A stretch of DNA of 64,000 nt from Peribolospora baueri (GCA_029717555.1 JAMDHS010000035.1:62001-126000); one strand, 5' to 3'. Shown: positions 26,177 through 37,459, counted from the first letter of the stretch. Notes: generated from the letters alone by a model not told the origin. Numbers and translations: made by a program.

Positions 26177-29100
26177 ATGGCCTCCATCACGTTCAGAACC
26201 ACCCTCGACCGTCCCCTCCATTACGGTTCCTTCAGCTCCCGCTTGTCCTACTTCCCGGACGTTCCTTCATACTCCGACCTCATCGCCACCGTCCGCGAGC
26301 AATGGCGTCTTGGCAAGTCGACCAAAGTCCGCCTCGCCTGGGTCGACACAGGTGGCGACGAGGTCGCCGTTTCGAATCAGGACGACTTCGACGTCTACAT
26401 CACCATCAATGCAAACAGCTCATACAAAGACCATTCGAGATATCCGCCTCCTAGACTAAGCATCATTTGTGACGATTCTGCCGGCGACAGCGACTCTGCC
26501 ACGTCTTTCTCCACCTCTCGAAGGCCTAAATACTCATCTCCCATGAATGTTTTTTTCAAGACCACCCTCGACCGTCCCTTCAAAAATCGTATATTGAGGA
26601 CCTCTAACGGTCCCTATCAGACCCACATACATGGCTTCTATGCCTTCCCCAGTTACTCCGATCTCGTCGCCATCGTCCGCAAGCGGTGGCGTCTTGACCG
26701 GTCGACCGACTTCCGCTTCGTCTGGGTCGATGAGTTGGGTGACGAGGTCACCCTAGAGAATCAGGCTGACTTCGACATCTACGAGCGGATCGTCAGAAAT
26801 AAACCCATCTCCTCACCGTCCTCAACCTATTTGAGGATTCACGTCATTCAGGACGATCCCGCCGACGCTCCCGCTTCCACGTCCACTCCGTCCACCTCGC
26901 TTCTTCCAGCAGACGGCCTTGGCCATGCCTCCACCGTCTTGGCGGAACCCACCGGTGCCGCTCCCCCTCCCACGACCCTTGGCCTCGCCTCCGCCGTCTT
27001 GGCAAAAGCCGCTGGCCCGCGCCAGGGAGGAGGAAAGGAGAGCGCCGGCGATACTTTGGACATCTCGGCGTCGTGGTGGGACGACGACTTCGGCTCTGCC
27101 AAGTCGTCCTCGACCGTTCAGGAGCCTGTGGATGCGAATACTCCCGTTAGAGCCGCCGAAGTTGACGATCCGCCCGAGGTGTTGCCAGACCCGCCCGCCA
27201 ACGCGGCAGAAGGCTCCCAGCGACCTCGTCCCGGAACAGGCACCGGCATGTCCGGCAGCAGCGGACCGCAGGGACTTGGTAACCTTTTCGAGTCACTCCG
27301 TGGGAACATGGCCCGCGTCCAGGGCACCCTCAGCGACCTTCGGGACAACCTGAGCATCCGTCTCCTCCATCCGGACCCAGCTGGGGAACCGGAGCTATGG
27401 GACTCCGTTGATGCGATTGGAGAAGCGGCTCAAGACATCGTTTCCCAGGCTATCGACGCCTTAGGGTCTGTCAGCGCTGTCGAGGTGGAGATGGCAAGGT
27501 CGCTCTTCACTGATAACAAGGCTCGTTCTTCGCAGACGACGAGCGCGTCTCCTAGCACTCGGCAGGCCCCTTCTTGCTCCGACGTCGCCGACGACCTCGT
27601 CGAAAAGATTGCGCAGGCAGCCTCTGAGGCTTCTTCGGAGGCGGTCAGGAGCTTGTTTGAAAGCTTCCATGACGGCCTTCGTCTGACCGCCCCTTCGAAG
27701 AAGACTGACCCTACCGCTGTGCTTGTGGAGAAACCTGGCCCTAAGGTTGGCGGGACCTCGTTTGGCATCGCCACCGTAGAAGACGGCGAGGATTCCTGCG
27801 ACGGGGCACCCCCTCATAAGGCGCCTAAGACCAAGTCGGCCGAGACGGAGCATATGGAGACGAGGGAGGAAGCTATTCCGGATCGTGAGCCACCGACTGA
27901 CGACCCTTTCCGCTCCGGACGCCATCCCTCGACTCGTCCTCATTATCGCCACCGTCACGGGACTCCCTGGCTCCGCCGTCGTTCCACCACTCATGGGCCT
28001 CCTTTCGGAGGTCTGCGAATGGATTGGGAAAGAGGGCTTCGGCCGATGGGTCGAATGGCGGCGGGGCCATCTTTCCCGTTCCATTCAAGTCTGCACGGTA
28101 CTTGGGGACCTCCTCCGCGGCCCCACACCTTCGTTCCCCCGCCGCCGTGTTCTCCGCCCGCTCCTTCCGCTGCTCCTCCGGCGTCTCATCCTCCCGTCCC
28201 CGTAGCGCCGCCTCCGCCCGGTCCTCCACCTCTTAATTTCCGCTCCAACTTCTCATACGGTGATTTCGCCTGGACCACACCATCTCTGTTCGCGCCGCCT
28301 TTCCCTCGCGACCACTATTCCGTCCCGTCGTTCGACGGTTCCCCGTTCCCTTCCGGGCCGGACAAGCGTGGACCATCGCAGATGGCACCGGCCGAGGAGG
28401 CGGATGGCCCGGTGGACGAACGCCACGACGGGAACGACAGGATGGCCCGGCGCACTAGCGAAGACTCGTCGCTCGGCGGAGGTTATGTCAAGCTGAATGA
28501 CAGAGACGGAGAAGAGCAGGATGAAGATGTCGAGATGGCTATTGAGGGGGACAACCGCCAGTCGCCTCTTAGTAATACCGTCTTCGTCGGAGGCGCTCCC
28601 CTCGACGACGGGGACTCTCCGGCTGCGGAGCGTCTCAAGCAAGTCCGTGAGCAGGCCGAAGCCAACGTGGCTGCTCAGAGGGCGTTTACCGAGTTTGAGC
28701 GTGAAAATCGCCATGGGTCCAGCATGAGCAGGGAAGAAGGCGACCCTTTCAATCCCCTCCAGTTTGGTCGGGGCCGCGGCCACGGCCGCGGTCCCCGGCG
28801 TGGAGGGTGGCGTCGTGGTGGAAGACCCGCCGGAAGGGGCAGGGGCAGTGCTTGGCGTCCCAGACGTTGGAGCTGGGGCGACTTCGGAGGTGGCTTCGGT
28901 GACGAGGAGGAGGAGCATCATTTCTTCGGCACCGGTGCGGATCGGGATGGGGACGAGTCACTCGCGGATGCGGGCCAGCGCAGAGGCAATCCGTTGGCCG
29001 CTTCTCACCGCGGTCCTTCTCACCGCGGCCATCACCCGCAGCGGTATCACAACCACGGGCATGGGCATGGCAATCAGCCTCATAGCTCTGGATTCAAGGC

Positions 29101-30607
29101 AGGGGTTGGCCGCGGAGGAGCATTCGGGGACATGGGCGACTGGAGCAGACGCTTCGGCGATACGTTTGGCTTCCTTGGCGGCGACTCTGCTTCCGGAGGA
29201 TTGGGAAGCAGCCGCCATTTCGACCAGTCCGATCCCCTGGCTGGGTTCTTCGATCGCTGGTTCGGTCCTGACGGCGAAAGGGTGGGTAACTGGGGTCAGA
29301 CGAGGTGGAAAGACGAGGCGGCGAGCAGCAGCAGTGACGAGGAGATGAGTCGTGCTATTGGGGGCGACGAGGAGAAGGCTTCCCCTCCTGGATCGTTCCC
29401 CAGTGCTGAGAAGGTGGTCGATGAGTTCAAGGATGACAGCAGTAGGGTCAAGGAGAGAAAGCAGACGGAGGAGATAGACGCCAGTTTGTCGACAATCGCT
29501 CAGTCGCAGCTGGGACGGCCGTCCGACAAGACGCTCCCGCCATTCGATGAATTGAGGGCTGCGGTGCAGGCATCCGTAGACGCTGTCGCCACCACCACCA
29601 CCACCACCGAAGGTCCTGACGCTGTCAAACCGACCGGCGAAGGGAATAGTCACCGCGACGTTCCACAGGACTCCCGCGAGGCGTCCGACCAGTCCGACCA
29701 GCATCACTCGACGGCCGCTCACAGCACGCAGCCAGGCCCGAGCGCTTCCGTGTCCCCCGTCCGCGTTTGGATGGATTCGACGGGCCGCTACAGCTACCTC
29801 GCCTCCTACGTCCCCTCACGCGCGGCGGAAAATGCGGGTAAAGTGAGGCTCCGCAGGGCGGGAGGCGCCGACGACGCGGCCGATGTGTCGGAGCCGGGCC
29901 TCGGTCAGCGTCACTCGTCGGCTTCGAGCATCGGCGCGGCGCACAAGGGGCTTCTCATCGACGTGCCGCTCGAGAAGCTTTGTTTGGAGGATAGGGAGTG
30001 GGTGAGGAGGCAGAAGGAGGGCAAGGGAACGGAGGAGCAGGTCGCAGCCACGTCGGACGTCCCCGTTGGCGAGCGCCCAGCAGCGGGAACTCGCTACGCC
30101 GCCGCTCAGACGGAGAAGAACGATGACGCTCAGAAAGGCTCGGACGGCACGCAGGGGCACGGGAGTAGGAGGGGTGAAGGAACGGCGCCTTGGGCCCTTT
30201 TCGCCACTCCTACCAGCGCCCACCATTCGAACCGCCCGACGCCTCCTGCGCATTTGTCTCGGCAGGCAGCCTCGGATTACGGCCCGTCGGGTTCGCGAGG
30301 AACGACGACGACGAAGGAGCGACTGATGTCTCGGCTCGTCGAGATGGGCTTTGTCGATAGGCTTGGGGGCACCATCGATGTGGCGAGCGTGGTGTCGCAG
30401 GCGGTAGAGCGCACGAAAGGCAAAGGGAGGGAGAGCGATGGCGGGGTGGAGGAGGAGAGGCTCCTAGGGAGGCTCGTGGAGGAGCTCATGGGCATGGCGG
30501 CCGCGAGGGAGATGGCCGAGGTGTACGGGAGAGTGGGGAAGCAAGGGCCGAGCGTTGGGTATGCGAGGCGCGGCGGGGGTATGCCTGGCGAGTGGTGGCA
30601 TTCGTGA
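26177..30607 (+). CDS. Tandem PB1-domain protein with RGG-like tract and C-terminal UBA-like motif
   Basis: A single intronless frame of 1,476 residues, unusual in this intron-rich window. Two PB1-like domains start the protein (about 3-95 and 123-220). Each has a beta-grasp start (FRTTLDRP or FKTTLDRP) and an acidic OPCA-type loop: WVDTGGDEVAVSNQDDF at 55-71 and WVDELGDEVTLENQADF at 183-199. The two copies lie exactly 121 codons apart and remain nearly identical in places. Then come disordered stretches, a possible LC3/Atg8-interacting core WDSV at 408-411 in an acidic setting, an Arg/Gly-rich tract at about 865-905, and a C-terminal LVEMGF motif at 1388-1393 that resembles the start of a UBA helix. 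PB1 domains mediate polymerising contacts in p62/NBR1-type adaptors. That similarity of layout is my inference; no ZZ zinc finger is present and the function is unknown. Confidence 0.75.
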   Translation: MASITFRTTLDRPLHYGSFSSRLSYFPDVPSYSDLIATVREQWRLGKSTKVRLAWVDTGGDEVAVSNQDDFDVYITINANSSYKDHSRYPPPRLSIICDDSAGDSDSATSFSTSRRPKYSSPMNVFFKTTLDRPFKNRILRTSNGPYQTHIHGFYAFPSYSDLVAIVRKRWRLDRSTDFRFVWVDELGDEVTLENQADFDIYERIVRNKPISSPSSTYLRIHVIQDDPADAPASTSTPSTSLLPADGLGHASTVLAEPTGAAPPPTTLGLASAVLAKAAGPRQGGGKESAGDTLDISASWWDDDFGSAKSSSTVQEPVDANTPVRAAEVDDPPEVLPDPPANAAEGSQRPRPGTGTGMSGSSGPQGLGNLFESLRGNMARVQGTLSDLRDNLSIRLLHPDPAGEPELWDSVDAIGEAAQDIVSQAIDALGSVSAVEVEMARSLFTDNKARSSQTTSASPSTRQAPSCSDVADDLVEKIAQAASEASSEAVRSLFESFHDGLRLTAPSKKTDPTAVLVEKPGPKVGGTSFGIATVEDGEDSCDGAPPHKAPKTKSAETEHMETREEAIPDREPPTDDPFRSGRHPSTRPHYRHRHGTPWLRRRSTTHGPPFGGLRMDWERGLRPMGRMAAGPSFPFHSSLHGTWGPPPRPHTFVPPPPCSPPAPSAAPPASHPPVPVAPPPPGPPPLNFRSNFSYGDFAWTTPSLFAPPFPRDHYSVPSFDGSPFPSGPDKRGPSQMAPAEEADGPVDERHDGNDRMARRTSEDSSLGGGYVKLNDRDGEEQDEDVEMAIEGDNRQSPLSNTVFVGGAPLDDGDSPAAERLKQVREQAEANVAAQRAFTEFERENRHGSSMSREEGDPFNPLQFGRGRGHGRGPRRGGWRRGGRPAGRGRGSAWRPRRWSWGDFGGGFGDEEEEHHFFGTGADRDGDESLADAGQRRGNPLAASHRGPSHRGHHPQRYHNHGHGHGNQPHSSGFKAGVGRGGAFGDMGDWSRRFGDTFGFLGGDSASGGLGSSRHFDQSDPLAGFFDRWFGPDGERVGNWGQTRWKDEAASSSSDEEMSRAIGGDEEKASPPGSFPSAEKVVDEFKDDSSRVKERKQTEEIDASLSTIAQSQLGRPSDKTLPPFDELRAAVQASVDAVATTTTTTEGPDAVKPTGEGNSHRDVPQDSREASDQSDQHHSTAAHSTQPGPSASVSPVRVWMDSTGRYSYLASYVPSRAAENAGKVRLRRAGGADDAADVSEPGLGQRHSSASSIGAAHKGLLIDVPLEKLCLEDREWVRRQKEGKGTEEQVAATSDVPVGERPAAGTRYAAAQTEKNDDAQKGSDGTQGHGSRRGEGTAPWALFATPTSAHHSNRPTPPAHLSRQAASDYGPSGSRGTTTTKERLMSRLVEMGFVDRLGGTIDVASVVSQAVERTKGKGRESDGGVEEERLLGRLVEELMGMAAAREMAEVYGRVGKQGPSVGYARRGGGMPGEWWHS

Positions 30608-32011
30608 GCCGTACGACGTCGTCGAGCTGGGCTTGATCGACGGCCGCGAAGGGAAGGAGTGGTTAAGGTTGATGAAGTGTCTCTGCTTTGAATATGGAGC
30701 CGCACGTACGTAACGTAGCCCGTGCTCGCGGCGTTTCCTCTCTCCGTTTCGTTTTCTTTTTCCAATCCGTCCGCGGTCTCCTCTACGAATGTGCTTTCCT
30801 TTCCGTAACAGCTCTCGATTTCCCGTCCTCCCTCTCCTCTCCTCTTCTGTCTTCCAAACCAAACGGTCGTGTATTTCTCAGCTCTTCGTGGCAAGCCCAC
30901 GTCGTCTCTTTGTAGCTCCTACCTGTGTCTGTGTCCTACGAACATACTTGTAATGACAGTCTCGCAGTGCCCACCGTCCTGGTTTCTCTTCCAGCTGTCT
31001 GATGCGCTCTCTTCAGCGCGGGCCCAGATCTGTTTCCCCTTTCGCCTCCATCTTCGTGCGCTATTTGTCTTCTGTACCAGCCCGCCTCCACCATAAGGGA
31101 AGGTGAAGGATCAGCTGATCACAAAAAGTCGCTGGACGGGGGGCTTTGCGTGCGGATCACGCGGTCCGACGCGAGCACAACGAACGTCCCTTTGCGAAAC
31201 CCGATAGCAGCAATTGTCGTTCCGTCGGGGCCGTGGAGTTTAAATTGTACAGCTCAAAATCCTTTCGCTTCTTTTCTCTTAATGTTTGTTCCCCCCCCCC
31301 CCCAAAATGCTGCCACCACTCTCCGACGACCGCCTTTTCCACTGCCAACACCCAATAATGCGAAAAACTACAAGGCTTGCTTTGCGCTCTCCGTCACGTC
31401 CAAGCACCACTTCGAGGGGAAGGAATGCGAAAAAAAAAAAGCGTATTGGTATTGAGGAGTGGTCGTTCGTGGTGGCTTCAACTTCAAGCGGTGAGGACTG
31501 GCATTGGAGGAACTGTGAAGTATTCGGAGCGTTTTCATCGGCCTCGGGTTAGTTAGTGTGCTGTGTGCCATGTCAGGTGGGATCTCGGCACGGTGGGCCG
31601 GAATGCTTTCCTTTCCTTTCGTCTCTCTTCGCCTTCGGTAAGGGCACACACACGGATGACCGAGCCGACGCCGCGGTGTTGGATGCACACGCACGTCGGC
31701 AGACCGAGACGGGAGAACAACTCGAGGATAACACAGCACACGGTGGATACAAGACAAAGACAACACGGTGGGATATAAAGTACAATCTCGATTCGAGAAG
31801 CAGCAGCACACGCACGGTACACGTTAGATAAGGAGAGACGGTCAAATCCATCAGCAGTCAGTCAATCGCACCTGGGAGCGAAGGGAAGCGGGGGGAATAA
31901 AGAAAGCGGTCCGGTCCGGTCTGTTTCTATGTGCGTTCACACTCGCCCTTCCCTGGTCTTCCGTTGCCTTCCGTTGCCTTCGAGTAGGATCGTCGGCGGC
32001 GACGCTCGGTA
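30608..32011. other. Intergenic region between the tandem-PB1 gene and the Zn2Cys6 factor
   Basis: About 1.4 kb in which both flanking genes end, so it should hold two 3' UTRs. It contains an 11-base C run near 31291-31301, A runs near 31429-31440, and no ORF with coding character. Confidence 0.5.
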
Positions 32012-33658
32012 TCAGACGTAGCCTAGTGCCATGAACGGCGGACCGAGGGGCATGGTCATGGAGACGAGGATGTCGTCCACGCTATGAAAGAGGCAAAGGG
32101 TGGAGCAAAAAAAGGCACGGAATGCAATCAGCGCTCGCTAGCTCGTTCGCGAGCGGACAAACGCACGGACAGACAGACAGACAGCAAACAACTTACTCAC
32201 TGCGCCTCCGCGTCCAGGTCTTGGCATCCGTGTTGACGTGTCCGATGGCAATGTTCGCCACTTCGTCGACGTGGCCAAGCGTCAGCGCCGGCGTCGACTC
32301 GATCATCATCGCCTCGGCCCATCCCGGCGGCATGCCCGCGCCGAGACCGGACGGCATGTCAAAGGTGGCCTGAAGAGGCGACTGTGAAGGCGTTGGGAGG
32401 ATTGGTCCGCAGACGGACGACGACGACGACAAGTCCGGCAGAGCGCAAGGCAAGTCGAGGTGCGACGCGACGGCGGATTGTGGGAGCGCTTCTTGAGAAA
32501 CGTCGAGCGGACCAAAGGCGGCGGGAGAAGGAACGAGCTGGGCGGACAGGTCCGGCGTCGGAGGGCCGTGGGTGGTCGGGGACGTGTAAGCGGGAGCGTA
32601 ACTGCTGGTCGTCGACAGCGCTGGCATGTCTAGCCTGAGTGAGCCAATAGACTGACACGAGGAGGGGGTCGTGACAACGTCGTCGGCCGTGTGCCCACGT
32701 CCTCTCGAGCTCGGTACGGGACCGAAACAAAGGCCGCCGAACGTGGCTGTCGCCGGCGGCGCCGATGCTGGCCAACGTTGCGGTGTCGCGTCGAACGCTG
32801 AGACATGAACGGAGAGAGAGGCTGGAGTAAGGTGGCCGCCGTGTCGTCCGACGCCTCGAGTGGCCCACGTTTGCGTTTGAAAGCCTGACCCGTTCCCGCT
32901 TGACAAGCCGCCCGCCGTCATCGGCCTTGCGACGACCACCGATGACCTCGGCGGTTTCACGTCAGCGTTGACGAGGTTGAGGCGCTTGAGCTTCGAGGCA
33001 GAAAGGTCGCCAGAGTAGCGACAAATGAGGTTGTGCTTGGTGCATCTGCCACAACGCTCCTGTCGGTTGTCTACGCGCTCGCACCTGCGGGATTGGATCG
33101 CCGTCAAACCCGGGGGGAGGCGAGATGAGTGAGCGCCGGCGACGTTGACGGCAAGCGCTGAAGTAGCAAGCGACAGTCTAGAACGGCAGCGAGACTGGGT
33201 AGAGCCGGAATCGACGCTCACTTGACTTTATCGCCTCTGCAACGGTTACAGGCTCTCCTCAGCCTCGATTTTCGCGATGACGACGCTGGCGTCTCAGGCT
33301 CCGGGCCGTCGACGGTACGCTCGCCGTGGTCCCCATCGGCGTTGTCGTCTCGTCGCCAGCGCTTGGCCGGGATGGCGTCCGGGGGTTCGGAGGCGGAAGC
33401 GCGACGGAAGCGCGCTCGGTCATCGGTCGTGGAGTCCACGATCGACGGACGGCGGCGATGGGAAAGAGAATCTTGAGCATGAAGCCAGTGGGCGGGGTAA
33501 GAGGAACGGTTGTGATTGTCGTCGGATTCGGATTCGGATCCGGATCCGGATCTGGGCGAACAGCCGAGGCAGATACATGGTGTTTGGTGATTTGGACCGG
33601 GCATGCAGGTGCAGTTCCAAGACGTGTGTCTGGACGGAAGGTTGGGAGAGGGGGACAT
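32012..33658 (-). CDS. Zn2Cys6 (Gal4-type) binuclear-cluster transcription factor
   Basis: Three exons: 33658-33222, 33084-32197, 32081-32012. They give 464 residues. The fungal zinc cluster is split by intron 1 and has six cysteines at residues 137, 140, 147, 157, 160 and 167 (CNRCRGDKVK then CERVDNRQERCGRC). It binds two zinc ions and contacts CGG half-sites in DNA. Basic residues flank it (RKSRLRRACNRC). No fungal middle-homology domain is apparent; the rest is Ser/Pro-rich. The last intron uses GTAAGT. The start chosen is the first in-frame ATG after an upstream stop; a separate 5' exon cannot be excluded. A hexamer repeat (33522-33553) encodes an alternating Ser-Gly/Ser-Glu stretch. Targets are unknown. 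Confidence 0.84.
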
Positions 33659-35054
33659 GGGACACTGGACTGGACCGGGAAAGGCAGCGGGTGAAGCTCG
33701 TCGAAGGGAGCGGCGAAGCAGGATCGGGACGGTGGACGGCACCGGGGAGAGGGTCCCTTTCTATATCTTTGACATCGGAGACCGAATCCATGGTCGTAGA
33801 CCGTCGTACGACCGGCGCTGACTGACGACCGTGGCGGGCCGGCCGGCGGCTGGAGGAAGAAAGGAGTGAAGAAGACAAAGGGAGACGGGATCATATCTAG
33901 TGGACGAGCGAGCGAGCGGTTGGGCCGGGAGGGGCCCGAAAGGGAAAGAAAGCAGTCTGTGTGGGGGAAGTGAGAGGAATGGCGACCAGGGCGCGTGCGT
34001 CCCTTTGTCTCGGGATGATGGGATGATGGGAGATGGGTGAGAGAGTGTGGCTGCGGACAAAAAGAAGAGAAGAGGCGACAATGAGGCGACAGTTGAAAGG
34101 TCATTGTGGACAAGGCGGAGAAAGCAAGGTGTGGTGGCGTTCGAGGACAATCATCTCGTCGTGCATGATTCCGCTCGTCGTGCGACCCTCGCACGGAGGG
34201 CGACAAAGGAGGCGACGATGATGACAATGATGATGATGAAGGACAAAGGAGGACAAAATGGACGACGACAACGACGACGGATGGATAGATGATGACCACA
34301 ACCACGAAAGGTAGACAGACAACAGAGAACACCTCCGGCCGAGTGTCCAGGAGTCGGAGTGGCCACCGCTTTCCTTTCCCCCAATGCAACAACGTATTCA
34401 TTCACTCTCATCGCACAACCCAGCCAACGCCCTCCTCCTTGCCAACGTCGTTCGTCCGCCTTGACCAGGTCGATATTACGCGTTCACCCACCACCTCGTG
34501 TCGCCACGACAAATCCCCTCCCCCCTTCGGCCCCCGTCCGACGCAGGCCGTCCCCGGCGTCCATGCGTGCGCCATGTGGGATGTATGTATGTACGTATGC
34601 GGTACGGTGTGACGTCGCGTGGCCCGCCGTCTCACCCGTCCGTCCGTCCAAGTCGTCCCGACACCGCACGTGCGACGAACAGACAGGCGGACTTGCGCTC
34701 CCAACCTCGACCTCCACCTCCACCGTCCCCTTCCCCTTCCCCCGCCTCGGCGAACGCCCGACGCGGCGACGCGACGCGGCCACGAACCTGTCGTCTCGAG
34801 ACAAAGCGAGCCGAGCCAAGTCAAGTAAAGCAAAATGAAAATAAAAATAAAAAAGGCGCCACACAGCGCTCCACGTTCCGTATACTATATGTATATTTCC
34901 AGAGTCGGCAACCTACTCTTACAATAACGCAACGCTACGCTATCTCATGCGGTTGGGTAGGTAGGTGGGACAAAGGTGCGCACGGGCCACGCATTCTAAG
35001 ATCGCACCCACTTCACGCCACCAACCACCCCACACTGACACCCGGGCCCGCACC
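33659..35054. other. Intergenic region: Zn2Cys6 factor promoter and cyclin 3' region
   Basis: About 1.4 kb between two minus-strand genes. The left part is the upstream region or 5' leader of the zinc-cluster gene, and long pyrimidine-rich minus-strand ORFs there look like leader rather than protein. The right part would be the cyclin 3' UTR. Trinucleotide ATG/GAC runs occur near 34210-34290. No gene is supported. Confidence 0.5.
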
Positions 35055-37166
35055 TCAGCCGACGCCCTCCGTGTCCGGAGGCCCCGCGGGCCTGTGCTGC
35101 CCGTCCTCGTCGCCTGGCGTCCGCGTCCGCGTCGAAAAGAGCGTTCCGGCGACGCTCGCCGCCGCAGCCGCGTCCGACGGCCCTTCTTCCCTCTCCGAAA
35201 CGCCCACCTCGTCTTCCGCCGTCGCGTCCGTCGCCTTCGTTGCACGATCACCTGCATCACTCCTCGTCACTGTCCCCACCTCCTCCACCGGCTCTACCGC
35301 CGCCGCCTCGGCCGCCGCCGTGTCCTCCGACATGCCCGAAAGCGACGGAGATACCGACCTTGGCCGAGAAGCAGAGCGCGACGGCGCCGGCGTGCGCTCA
35401 AGCCGGTACGCTGCATGAGAGCGTACTAGAGAGTGATAGTAGTGCTGGAGTAGTGCGCCGGGGCACTGTTATTTGTACGTGAAAAGCGGAACGAGCAATA
35501 GATGTGAGCAAGTCGGCCGGCTAGCCTTCGCAACGCTCGATCCAAAGACTCACCGTCAAGCGCCAATCTATGATCCTGCAAAACTCCTTCTCCAGCACGT
35601 TGAGCTCCGTCATCGAAATACCTCCCACGCGGGCGTAGTGACCTGGAAACATGGGGTGAAGGGGGGAAGCCAGCGAGAAGAGCGAGGACAGCACAAGTCA
35701 GTCCGACGTCCTGGTCCGAAAAGGCAAAGCGTAGCGTGACGTGACGTGGCTGACGCGCACCGCTGGCAGTGCCGTACGCCTCTGTGCTGACATGACCGCC
35801 AGGTCGATACACGTAGGAAATGACGAAACACATGCGACACACGGTAGGTAGATGCGACACGGTAGGTAGGACGTGCGAGGCGAGGCGGGCAGACAGAGTC
35901 ACCCATCCATCCATCCTGACGAGCCGCAGGCAGGATGGCTACCTGGACGTGCTCGTGGGGAAACGAAACGAACACTCACTGTTCGTCGAAAACGCATCGC
36001 AAAGGGCCTTGCTGGCCACCACGACGCTCACGCAGACAAATCGATGCACCGTGAGACCGCAAATCGTGAAACCCTCTAATCGCTCGCACACGCGATCGAT
36101 GTAGACGAGCAGGATAAGCAGGCACGACTTTTCAATGTTTGTGTATCGAGCGATGCGATGCAGGTAGGCGACGATGGAGATTGTCGGCGTCGCTCTTGAG
36201 TGGAAGCGGGTTAGGTTGGACGGGTGGAGGGGGAGGAGGTCGTTGTGTGCCACGAGACGGGACAGCATGTCGGCTAGAATGGCACCAGGTGGCGACGAAA
36301 GCAGGTGAGCGTCACGGACGAGCGGCTAACGCCTCCAATGATGTCGCCTACTCACCCACGAGGACGATGATGTCCTCTACCCTCGCATCTTCAAAGTTCC
36401 GAGGCATGACCGTCCTGTCATCCTTCTCTTCTCCCTCCGCCATCTCACCCTCCTCTTGCTCGACTCCGGCATCCGGATCTCTCGCTCCAGCCGCGTCATG
36501 GCGTGGAGACCGATTTGACCGAGAGTCGCCGGCTAGAGAACCTGCACGCTCGGTGTTTCCAGCGTCCTGTTGCGCCTGCAACAGCTCTGGCGTCGCCTTG
36601 GGTACGATTCGCGGCGAAGGGGGTGTCGGGACCAGTGAGGGTGGGGTTGAAACTCGTGGTGCTGCTGGAAATGTCGACGACAGACAAGCGGCGCCTCCTG
36701 AACCGGCCGTGAGACAGGGAGACGTGCGCGCCGTAGGACCGTTCTCCGCGTCCCCCATCGGTGGTGGCGATCCAGGCTGCCCGCCAGTTGGGGAGCTCCT
36801 CCTTCGCTTGAGCGCGCTGCGTGGGGCACCCGGGCTACCTGGTGGCGCGACAACGTCGGTGGTGCAAATCCCTGTGGAGCCGAGAACAGCATTCGCTGCC
36901 GTCGGTGTGCCTGGAAGAATCGGTCGAGCAGAGACATCCACAGGGCCCACCGGTTCCGGAGCCGGTGAAGAAGAGGAGGACGGGTCGGGGCCCCTACGAG
37001 ACGCGGGACTTCCACGAAAAGATGGCGTTCCCTGAGAGAAGGCGAGCGACGTTCGAGGAGAAGATGAAGGACCAGGACGCGGAGACTTGGAGTTGGACCT
37101 ACGAGGTGGGAAAGGGCTGGGAGAGAGAGATGGCGAGGAGGAAGGGGACATGGAAGTGTCCAGCAT
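35055..37166 (-). CDS. Pho80-type cyclin (Pho85 CDK partner family)
   Basis: Four exons: 37166-36356, 36273-35980, 35642-35554, 35465-35055. The product has 534 residues. Pho80/Pcl cyclins bind Pho85-type kinases to control phosphate, glycogen and stress responses. The N-terminal 270 residues are Ser/Pro-rich and disordered. The cyclin box follows: FHSRATPTISIVAYLHRIAR, ILLVYIDRVCE, VHRFVCVSVVVASKALCDAF, YARVGGISMTELNVLEKEF and a DWRL segment. These match the Pho80 family motifs well. The C-terminal 110 residues are Ala/Glu-rich. Its upstream region carries three CACGTG boxes, the recognition sequence of Pho4-type bHLH factors that Pho80-Pho85 restrains in yeast. Whether this is the Pho80 orthologue or another Pcl is not decided. 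Confidence 0.88.
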
Positions 37167-37417
37167 AGGGCGCCAGTTGCCGCCGGTGAATCCGGGCCAA
37201 AACGCGAGGCCAAAGGAGGGCCGATGCGGGGACGAGGTGCAAAAAGCGCCCAGGCGGTTGCTGGGTTACCCCTGCTTTCCCCGAGAGCGCCGCTGCTCAC
37301 GTCTGTGACGAATCTAGAAAGCCGGACTTCAACGTGCAAGCACTTTCTCCATCTGGCCTGATGTTCGGGCCTTTCTGCATCTGGAGACAAACTCTTGAGA
37401 ACGGCCTCAAAAGTTTG

Positions 37418-37459
37418 CACGTGGATGTCACGTGAAACGATCGCGTGACTATACACGTG
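37418..37459. promoter_or_regulatory. Cluster of three CACGTG (bHLH) boxes
   Basis: Perfect CACGTG palindromes at 37418-37423, 37429-37434 and 37454-37459, about 250-295 bp upstream of the Pho80-type cyclin start. The first two are separated by exactly 5 bp. CACGTG is the core site of fungal bHLH proteins such as Pho4, NUC-1 and Cbf1. Confidence 0.65.

Noticed and set aside
33259-34401. 380-codon minus-strand ORF overlapping the Zn2Cys6 first exon
   Set aside because: It uses another frame from the zinc cluster and is a pyrimidine-rich leader translation without domain features.
35700-35790. Possible extra cyclin exon between 35980 and 35642
   Set aside because: It has acceptable splice sites, but adding it would break the conserved TNSHYARVGG junction of Pho80-type cyclins.
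36139-37035. 298-codon plus-strand ORF opposite the cyclin
   Set aside because: The minus strand gives a coherent Pho80-type cyclin with correct splice phases; this frame has no recognisable motif.
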